A DNA stretch of 64,000 bases from Cohaesibacter marisflavi. GTDB taxonomy: Bacteria; Pseudomonadota; Alphaproteobacteria; Rhizobiales; Cohaesibacteraceae. Shown here in pieces: positions 58,095 through 64,000 of this stretch (positions are counted from its first letter, which is position 1; the number at the start of each line of letters is the position of its first letter). The DNA is taken from contig NZ_FOVR01000004.1 of assembly GCF_900115225.1 (NCBI RefSeq), forward strand, positions 124,001-188,000, written 5' to 3'. Below the pieces are notes generated by a model that was not told the origin of the DNA, ran no database searches, and saw only the letters and a program-made list of their open reading frames with translations. The position numbers were made by a program, and so were the translations under genes.

Positions 58095-59600
58095 ATGAAT
58101 TTTTCGGATCTAGGTCTGAGTGAAAAAGTGCTCGCAGCAGTAAAATCTGCTGGGTATGAAAAGCCAACCCCAATTCAAGAACAGGCAATTCCTCATGTCC
58201 TTGCCCGCAAGGATGTTCTAGGGGTGGCTCAAACCGGTACGGGCAAGACAGCCTCTTTCACGCTTCCAATGCTCTCGTTACTGGAGAGCGGCCGCGCAAG
58301 AGCGCGCATGCCACGCACTCTCATTTTGGAACCAACCAGAGAATTGGCCGCTCAGGTCGAGCAGAGCTTTTCCTCTTACGGTCAGAACCATAAACTGACG
58401 GTAGCCCTTCTGATTGGTGGTGTATCCTTCGCCGAACAGCTCAAAAAGCTGGATCGTGGCGCAGACGTACTGATCGCGACCCCGGGCCGCCTTCTGGACC
58501 ATTTCGAACGGGGCAAATTGCTGTTGACCGGCGTTGACACCTTTGTTGTCGACGAAGCTGACCGCATGCTGGATATGGGTTTCATTCCCGATATTGAGCG
58601 GATTTGTAAACTTCTGCCTTTCACCCGTCAGACCGTTTTCTTCTCTGCGACCATGCCAAAGGAAATTCAGCGCTTGGCTGATCAATTCCTGCATAATCCA
58701 GTAAAAGTGGAAGTCGCTCCGGCGGCCTCAACCGCAAAAACGATCACCCAGCGCCTCATCTCCTCCGGTTCCAAACCGTGGGACAAACGCGCCGTTCTTC
58801 GGTCTCTCATCAATGACGCCAAAGATCTGACCAACGCGATTATCTTCTGCAACCGCAAGCGCGATGTTGCAACTGTGTGTCGTTCGCTCAACAAACATGG
58901 CTTTAATGCCGGTGCGCTTCATGGCGATATGGATCAGACCTCACGCATGACGACATTGGATGGTTTCAAGAATAATGAAATCACCCTTCTGGTTGCTAGC
59001 GACGTGGCCGCTCGCGGATTGGACATCCCAAGCGTCAGCCATGTCTTCAACTTCGATCTGCCAACCCACGCGGAAGATTATGTCCATCGCATCGGCCGCA
59101 CCGGTCGCGCGGGGCGCGAGGGCGTTGCGATCTCAATCGCGACAAAGGCCGACAAAAAATATCTCGATGCCATCAAATCCCTGACCGGAGATGAGGTGGA
59201 ATGGATAGGAGACATCGACTACTCCTCTCACTCTTCCGAGGATGACGAACAGGATCAGGGCAAGTCTCGCAAACCACGCCGCAGCCGTGGCAAGGCCAAG
59301 GCAGACTCAGCCAAACAAGAAGAGCAGCCTAAAGAGAAGGCAGAAAAGCCGCAGCAAAAAGAGGAAGTTTCAGCCAACAAGGATGAAGCGCCGGCTCAAC
59401 AGAGCAGCGGACGAAGAACCAGCAACACACGCTCTGACCGTACAGATCGCTCTGACAACAATGCGCGCAACAACAGAGGCCGATCCAAGGATCGTGGCGA
59501 CAGGCAAGTGATCGGAATGGGTGATCATGTTCCCGCATTCCTGCTTCAGCCCATCCGCCCGCCCAAGAGCAAAGCGCAAAAGAACGGCACAACGGATTGA
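58095..59600 (+). CDS. rhlE: DEAD-box RNA helicase (RhlE-like)
   Basis: This ATP-dependent RNA helicase probably acts in cold adaptation, ribosome assembly or mRNA decay. The 501-residue protein has the Q motif (GYEKPTPIQ), Walker A AQTGTGKT (45-52), motif Ia PTRELAAQ, DEAD box (153-156), motif III SAT, and motif VI HRIGRTGRAG. A basic, low-complexity Lys/Arg/Gln/Asn-rich tail (about 385-490) should bind RNA. No Shine-Dalgarno is visible before the ATG, and no other start exists in frame down to the stop at 58050. The exact subfamily (RhlE versus other DEAD) is not certain. Confidence 0.93.
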   Translation: MNFSDLGLSEKVLAAVKSAGYEKPTPIQEQAIPHVLARKDVLGVAQTGTGKTASFTLPMLSLLESGRARARMPRTLILEPTRELAAQVEQSFSSYGQNHKLTVALLIGGVSFAEQLKKLDRGADVLIATPGRLLDHFERGKLLLTGVDTFVVDEADRMLDMGFIPDIERICKLLPFTRQTVFFSATMPKEIQRLADQFLHNPVKVEVAPAASTAKTITQRLISSGSKPWDKRAVLRSLINDAKDLTNAIIFCNRKRDVATVCRSLNKHGFNAGALHGDMDQTSRMTTLDGFKNNEITLLVASDVAARGLDIPSVSHVFNFDLPTHAEDYVHRIGRTGRAGREGVAISIATKADKKYLDAIKSLTGDEVEWIGDIDYSSHSSEDDEQDQGKSRKPRRSRGKAKADSAKQEEQPKEKAEKPQQKEEVSANKDEAPAQQSSGRRTSNTRSDRTDRSDNNARNNRGRSKDRGDRQVIGMGDHVPAFLLQPIRPPKSKAQKNGTTD

Positions 59601-59686
59601 AGCTTTGCTCGCGATGATAGCATTAAAGGTTGCTGTCTTGGCAAGCAAACCACCTGCCCGTTGCAGATGAGTTAACTATAACTAAC

Positions 59687-59713
59687 AAAAACCCCGGTCT
59701 TCCGGGGTTTTTA
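59687..59713 (+). terminator. Intrinsic terminator of the DEAD-box helicase gene
   Basis: The stem ACCCCGG/CCGGGGT (59691-59697 with 59702-59708, loop TCTT) is extended by A-T pairs and followed by TTTTT. It lies about 90 bases after the stop. Confidence 0.9.
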
Positions 59714-59848
59714 TTTATTCTATGTAAGAAAAAACAGATCCCATTTTCCCTCTTAAGCTGTATTAGCCAAGTGTTCAAGCATAGTCAAAGATGCATTTTT
59801 AGGCTTATGTGAAGCGAAAGGCCACCATATTTAACGTCGTTTTAAGCC

Positions 59849-59870
59849 TTGCCCGACTACTATTGGGCAA
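59849..59870 (+). promoter_or_regulatory. Stem-loop just upstream of the diguanylate cyclase gene
   Basis: TTGCCC (59849-59854) and GGGCAA (59865-59870) pair around a 10-base loop; AATTTT and a GAGGGG ribosome site follow within 27 bases of the GTG start. If transcribed, the hairpin could influence translation; as DNA it could be an operator. Confidence 0.35.
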
Positions 59871-59897
59871 AATTTTGGGGCGAACCGAGGGGATTGC

Positions 59898-60986
59898 GTG
59901 ACCAGTCACGCAGCAAACGCAATGGACAATAGCGATTTCAAACGCACATATATTTATGGTGAGTCTGCGCTGGGAAATCTGAAAAAAAATCAGATGCCGG
60001 CTTACCCTCGCAATTATGAAATCTGGTACACCTATGCTGCCGGTTTTAATCGTGGATTGAACAAAGCAATCAACGACATTCTAAGAACAAATGGGTCCAT
60101 TACGCTCTCGCAGCTTGATACGATCTATAATGAACATTTGGCTCCGAGCCGTTTGGGCGATCGCGTTGACGAAGTTGGTGGGAAAATTTCGAGCGAGATC
60201 CGGTCCATTGTACGTGAAGTCGAAGGCTATATTTCAGCCACCAGCCAGTATGGCGATGCCCTCATGGGCGCGTCACACAATCTTTCCAAGACAGAAGACC
60301 GGAATGTCATCCGCGAAATCGTATCTCAGTTGATTAATTCAACGAAAGAAGCCGAAGAACAGAACCGGACATTGAGTGAGCAACTCGCTGCATCTCAGGC
60401 TCAGGTTCAACAGCTTAGAGAATCTCTGGATACTATCCGATATGAATCCCTGACCGATGATCTGACGACTCTGGCCAATCGCAAGCATTTCGACCGTTCG
60501 CTCGAGCAGGCCATGGAAGAAGCTGTTGAGAATGATGAACCCCTCTCACTGCTCATGACCGACATCGATCATTTCAAAAAATTCAACGACACCTATGGTC
60601 ACCAAACCGGCGATCAGGTGCTTCGTCTGGTTGCCGTGGCCGTGAAACAGAATGTCAAAGGCCGTGATGTTCCCTGCCGTTATGGCGGAGAAGAATTTGC
60701 AGTTGTGCTGCCAAACACCAATTTGAGACAGGCAGTGGCTGTAGCTGAAAGCATCCGCAAAGCGGTCATGGCGAAAGAACTCATCAAGCGCTCCACTGGC
60801 GAGAATCTGGGACGCATTACGATTTCCATCGGCTGTTCCACTCTCTCCAAGGGTGACACGATGCAAGATTTGATCGAACGGGCAGACCAATCTCTCTATA
60901 CGGCAAAACGCGGCGGACGCAATCTTGTCAAATGCGAAACCGATCCGGATGTCAATCTGCTACTGGATGAAACCGGCGTTGCCTGA
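59898..60986 (+). CDS. Diguanylate cyclase (GGDEF domain)
   Basis: This enzyme makes cyclic di-GMP from two GTP. The 362-residue cytoplasmic protein has an alphaproteobacterial N-terminal domain (MPAYPRNYEIWYTYAAGFN near residue 33). A coiled coil (about 145-180) follows, then a GGDEF domain with active-site GGEEF at 263-267 and DIDHFKKFNDTYGH as the Mg/GTP region. The product-inhibition site is KGRD instead of RxxD. The start is GTG at 59898 with GAGGGG upstream; an ATG at 59922 is possible. There is no membrane segment. It is followed by a terminator. Confidence 0.92.
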   Translation: MTSHAANAMDNSDFKRTYIYGESALGNLKKNQMPAYPRNYEIWYTYAAGFNRGLNKAINDILRTNGSITLSQLDTIYNEHLAPSRLGDRVDEVGGKISSEIRSIVREVEGYISATSQYGDALMGASHNLSKTEDRNVIREIVSQLINSTKEAEEQNRTLSEQLAASQAQVQQLRESLDTIRYESLTDDLTTLANRKHFDRSLEQAMEEAVENDEPLSLLMTDIDHFKKFNDTYGHQTGDQVLRLVAVAVKQNVKGRDVPCRYGGEEFAVVLPNTNLRQAVAVAESIRKAVMAKELIKRSTGENLGRITISIGCSTLSKGDTMQDLIERADQSLYTAKRGGRNLVKCETDPDVNLLLDETGVA

Positions 60987-61010
60987 ACCCGCACATACAC
61001 GGAATAAGCA

Positions 61011-61036
61011 AAAAGCGGCCATTGGCCGCTTTTTTC
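61011..61036 (+). terminator. Intrinsic terminator of the diguanylate cyclase gene
   Basis: The stem AGCGGCC/GGCCGCT (61014-61020 with 61024-61030) with a 3-base loop is preceded by AAAA and followed by TTTTTT. The A-run may let it stop minus-strand transcription of the SUF genes too. Confidence 0.9.
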
Positions 61037-61081
61037 ATGGGCTCTAAGGCACTCCAGCGATCCAATAGCGCGCGCTCTGGG

Positions 61082-61468
61082 TTAAGCGTGGCTCTTCATC
61101 GCTTCCAGAGCAGACGGATCCACAGGGGTCAGTTCCACCGATTCACCGCAGCCGCAAGCCGAAGTCTGGTTAGGGTTATTAAATGTGAGCCCCGAGCGGA
61201 ACTTGGTCTGCTCATAGCCCAGCTCTGTGCCCAATAAAAACAAAACGGCCTTAGGGTCAACAAACACTGAGACACCCTTGTCTTCGACAAGATCGTCAGC
61301 TGGATTCACGTCGGTCACCTTGTCCAGAACATATTCCATACCGGCACAGCCACCATTCTTCACACCGATGCGGATGCCCTTCACCGGTTCATCAGATGCA
61401 TTGACAACAGAGCGGATAAAATCGGCCGCTTCGTCGGAAATGGTCAGAACCTGAAATTTGCCAGCCAT
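61082..61468 (-). CDS. sufA: A-type iron-sulfur carrier (SufA/IscA family)
   Basis: This protein binds or transfers Fe-S clusters to targets. The 128-residue product has the three conserved Cys: one in KNGGCAGMEYVLD (GGCxG) and two in SACGCGES (CGCG), giving the HesB/IscA signature. The start at 61468 (MAGKFQ) is favoured; the frame extends to 61486. It is at the downstream end of the SUF genes, the common sufBCDS-sufT-sufA order in alphaproteobacteria. Confidence 0.93.
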   Translation of the reverse strand: MAGKFQVLTISDEAADFIRSVVNASDEPVKGIRIGVKNGGCAGMEYVLDKVTDVNPADDLVEDKGVSVFVDPKAVLFLLGTELGYEQTKFRSGLTFNNPNQTSACGCGESVELTPVDPSALEAMKSHA

Positions 61469-61650
61469 GGCGGCACCTTCTTTCATATATCTGTCGCATC
61501 ATTGCGTTGGCATCAAAAGCTCAACGACATTCATCTCGTGGACAGGTCTATCGCAGGCCACAAGCGACATCTCCCCATCCGGGAAGATGACGATTGCACC
61601 CTCTGGCGACACCGGACCTGAACGATCATCTGACGCCAACCGCCAGTCGA

Positions 61651-62043
61651 TCAGTACCAGTTTATCGCAATCTTGGCTTCTTCGCTCATGCGATCCGGCG
61701 TCCAGGGGGGATCAAACACCATATTGACCTTGACGATCCCCACTCCGGCGACCGAACTGACGGCATTTTCAACCCAGGACGGCATCTCACCGGCAACCGG
61801 ACAGCCCGGCGCAGTCAGCGTCATATCAATCTCTACATTCCGGTCATCATCGATATCCACCCGATAGATCAGACCGATTTCATAGATGTCAGCCGGAATT
61901 TCCGGATCATAAACAGTTTTAAGCGCCTCGACGATGTCCGCACTCAGTCGCTCTAGTTCATCGATCGGAATGCCCGAAGCGGGAGCCATACTCGGGGCAT
62001 TTGGCTCTTCTGCCTCACTATTGCTCACTGTCTCACTCATCAT
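61651..62043 (-). CDS. sufT: SUF system Fe-S assembly protein (SufT, MIP18/DUF59 family)
   Basis: This 130-residue protein helps mature Fe-S proteins. It has the DUF59 core: EALKTVYDPEIPADIYEIGL (residues about 39-58), the IDMTLTAPGCPVAGEMPSWV segment with the conserved Cys, and DPPWTPDRMSEEAK. The first about 25 residues are a variable acidic lead. It lies 64 bases after sufS on the same strand and about 180 bases before sufA. Confidence 0.93.
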   Translation of the reverse strand: MMSETVSNSEAEEPNAPSMAPASGIPIDELERLSADIVEALKTVYDPEIPADIYEIGLIYRVDIDDDRNVEIDMTLTAPGCPVAGEMPSWVENAVSSVAGVGIVKVNMVFDPPWTPDRMSEEAKIAINWY

Positions 62044-62107
62044 TATGAACCCATTTCTCTATTTCTACCCTTGGCCGCGCCAAAGAAAATCAAACCTCGA
62101 GGCGCGC

Positions 62108-63358
62108 TTACGAGAAGAAATCCCGCGCCTTGTCCAGTGCCTGTGCGAGAATGTCGATCTCAGCTTTGGTGTTATAAAGTCCGAACGAAGCGCGACAGGT
62201 AGACGTCACCCCATACCGGCTCATCAGTGGTTGGGCACAATGGGTGCCCGCACGCACGGCAACACCTGCCCGGTCAATGACCATCGAAACATCATGCGCG
62301 TGAATGCCTTCCAGCTCAAAGGAGATGATTGCCCCCTTGTCTCTGGCAGTTCCGAAAATGCGCAGCGCGTTGATAGCACCCAACTTTTCATGAGCATAGG
62401 CCCGCAATGTCTCTTCATGCGCTGCGATTTTATCGCGCCCTATACTATCCATATAGTCAAGCGCGACGCCCAATCCAATAGCCTGAACAATCGGCGGGGT
62501 GCCGGCTTCAAATTTGTGCGGCGCCTCACCATAGCTTACGCCGTCCAGCGTGACATCCTTGATCATCTCGCCGCCGCCCATGAAGGGAGGCATAGCATCA
62601 AGCAATTCCGCCTTGCCGTAAAGCGCGCCAATACCTGAAGGTCCATAGAGCTTGTGACCCGTGATGGCGAGGAAATCCACGTCGAGATCCTGCACATCAA
62701 TCGGCATATGCACCGCGCTCTGGCTGGCATCCACCAACACCTTGGCGCCTGCCGCATGAGCCTTCTTGATCACGTCCTTAACCGGCACAATCGTGCCGAT
62801 AGCATTGGACATCTGCGTAATGGCAACGATCTTGGTCTTGTCCGTCAGGAGCTTTTCAAACTCTTCCATCAGGAAGTTGCCATCCTCATCCACCGGCGCC
62901 CATTTGATCACAACACCACGCTGTTCGCGCAGGAAGTGCCAGGGCACGATGTTGGAATGATGCTCAAGGATGGAAATGATCACCTCATCGCCTTCTTCCA
63001 GAACCATGCCGCCATAGGAATGGGCCACAAGATTGATGGCTTCGGTTGAAGAGCGGGTGAATATGACATTGTCTACCGAAGGAGCATTGAGAAAGCGGCG
63101 CACGGTTTCGCGCGCAGCTTCAAATTTATCCGTCGCAAGATTGGAGAGGAAATGCAGCCCCCTGTGCACGTTGGCATATTCGTTCGAATAAGCCTCGGCG
63201 ATGGCATCGATTACGACCTTCGGCTTCTGCGCCGATGCGCCGTTATCGAAATAAACCAATGGCTTGCCGTAAACTTCCCGCGAAAGAATAGGGAAATCTA
63301 CGCGAATAGCCTCAACGTCATAGCCTTCGCTTGCGGCCACCTGAGGGGAATGCATCAT
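62108..63358 (-). CDS. sufS: Cysteine desulfurase SufS
   Basis: SufS is a PLP enzyme that takes sulfur from cysteine for Fe-S assembly, usually activated by SufE or SufU. The product of about 416 residues has the PLP Lys in TGHKLYGPSGIGALYG and catalytic Cys (about residue 388) in TSTCRASFGLYNT, the group II SufS loop. RAGTHCAQPLM lies ahead of it. The start at 63358 or 63355 is favoured over 63382. It follows sufD by 60 bases. Confidence 0.95.
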   Translation of the reverse strand: MMHSPQVAASEGYDVEAIRVDFPILSREVYGKPLVYFDNGASAQKPKVVIDAIAEAYSNEYANVHRGLHFLSNLATDKFEAARETVRRFLNAPSVDNVIFTRSSTEAINLVAHSYGGMVLEEGDEVIISILEHHSNIVPWHFLREQRGVVIKWAPVDEDGNFLMEEFEKLLTDKTKIVAITQMSNAIGTIVPVKDVIKKAHAAGAKVLVDASQSAVHMPIDVQDLDVDFLAITGHKLYGPSGIGALYGKAELLDAMPPFMGGGEMIKDVTLDGVSYGEAPHKFEAGTPPIVQAIGLGVALDYMDSIGRDKIAAHEETLRAYAHEKLGAINALRIFGTARDKGAIISFELEGIHAHDVSMVIDRAGVAVRAGTHCAQPLMSRYGVTSTCRASFGLYNTKAEIDILAQALDKARDFFS

Positions 63359-63417
63359 GGTCCTATTTCCAATTCTGGGCACTCATAAAAGAGTGCCCTT
63401 CTTATATTAACTATGCG

Positions 63418-64000
63418 TCACTCGGAAAGACCAAGACGGTCCAGAATATAGCCTTCCAGAGCTTCTACGAATTGATCGTTGGAAACATTTTCGATCGCTT
63501 CCGCGAGGAAAGCCATGACCAACATTTTCTTGGCCAAATCCTTGGGAATACCGCGTGATCCCAGATAGAACAGAAGGTCTTCATCCAGGTCACCACAGGT
63601 TGCCCCATGCCCACAGACAACGTCGTCAGCATAGATTTCCAACTCTGGCTTGTTGTTGAAGGACGCATCCTCAGACAGCAACAAGGCTTGGCTCATCATC
63701 TTAGCGTCGGTCTTCTGCGCATACTGGCGCACGATGATCTGCCCCTGGAACACACCTTCAGCCTTGTCATCAAGAACCGTACGATATTGTTCCTTGGAAT
63801 TGCAGTTTGGTACCGCATGATCCATCTTAAGCGTAATATCGCTATGCCGCTTGCCGTTGACCAGCGAAGCACCAAACAGATCGGCATCGCTATATTCTCC
63901 GAGCATCGCAACGAAAGACTGGCTACGCACGAACTGCCCACTGGCAGACAGGGTGAAATGTTCAAAATGCACATTACCCCCGACTGTCGCCGTGGTAGAC
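63418..64000 (-). CDS. sufD: Fe-S cluster assembly protein SufD, 3' part only
   Basis: The gene enters from the right edge; the frame is open to 64000 with no need of a start inside the window. SufD partners SufB and SufC in the SufBC2D scaffold. The visible C-terminal part has LGEYSDADLFGASLVNGKRH, HVDxxxxMDHAVPNC-type sequence (here ITLKMDHAVPNCNSKEQYR), EIYADDVVCGHGATCGDLDE and LFYLGSRGIP, the family signatures with the conserved His in GHGATCG. sufC and sufB are expected beyond the window. Confidence 0.95.
   Translation of the reverse strand, partial: STTATVGGNVHFEHFTLSASGQFVRSQSFVAMLGEYSDADLFGASLVNGKRHSDITLKMDHAVPNCNSKEQYRTVLDDKAEGVFQGQIIVRQYAQKTDAKMMSQALLLSEDASFNNKPELEIYADDVVCGHGATCGDLDEDLLFYLGSRGIPKDLAKKMLVMAFLAEAIENVSNDQFVEALEGYILDRLGLSE

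Overview
This looks like chromosomal core DNA from an alphaproteobacterium, most likely of the order Hyphomicrobiales. Several things point there. The complex I genes run nuoA-nuoN and are followed on the same strand by birA, rnj, mce, a DUF1467 gene, proS, lolC/E, lolD and dnaE. ProS is the short form without an editing insert. There are also rpsB-tsf-pyrH, tig/clpP/clpX/lon/hup, glnB-glnA with a sigma-54 promoter, parE followed by a TIGR02301-type gene, and a SUF cluster. Base composition is moderate (roughly 52-54% GC by eye). A marine Cohaesibacter-like genus is only a guess. I see no insertion sequence, prophage, integrase or CRISPR array.

Layout. 1-2.5 kb: translation genes rpsB, tsf and the start of pyrH (minus strand), with a clear promoter before rpsB. 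2.7-7 kb: accessory block with a small secreted Cys-rich protein, an AraC regulator divergent from an EamA transporter, and a nucleoside-diphosphate-sugar-epimerase-like protein divergent from a LysR regulator. 7-14.9 kb: dnaE with an unusual leader (strong promoter, a 27-aa membrane microprotein and a further small frame), then lolD, lolC/E and proS. 14.9-15.7 kb: a gene-poor stretch with a plus-strand promoter, several stem-loops and a strong intrinsic terminator, i.e. a candidate RNA gene. 15.7-34.7 kb: DUF1467, mce, rnj, birA, a terminator, and the complete 14-gene nuo operon, with two extra small membrane-protein genes between nuoH and nuoI. 35.2-37.6 kb: a PfkB-family kinase, two tRNA-Asp and two tRNA-Val genes. 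37.8-46.3 kb: a Cys-cluster protein, HU, Lon, ClpX, ClpP, trigger factor and tRNA-Leu, i.e. a protein-quality-control block. 46.6-52.7 kb: a P-loop kinase-like protein, the NAD(P)HX repair enzyme, nitrogen regulation (glnB, glnA) and small unknown genes. 53.3-61 kb: parE, a run of small envelope-type unknowns, a DEAD-box helicase and a diguanylate cyclase. 61-64 kb: SUF iron-sulfur assembly genes, leaving the window inside sufD.

Functional links. The nuo operon needs iron-sulfur clusters, which the SUF genes would supply. glnB and glnA form the nitrogen-status sensor and its main target. Lon, ClpXP, trigger factor and HU act in proteostasis and nucleoid organisation. The most promising undescribed items are the two small membrane proteins inside the nuo operon, the microprotein in the dnaE leader, the structured plus-strand locus at 14966-15414, and the repeat elements around glnB and glnA.
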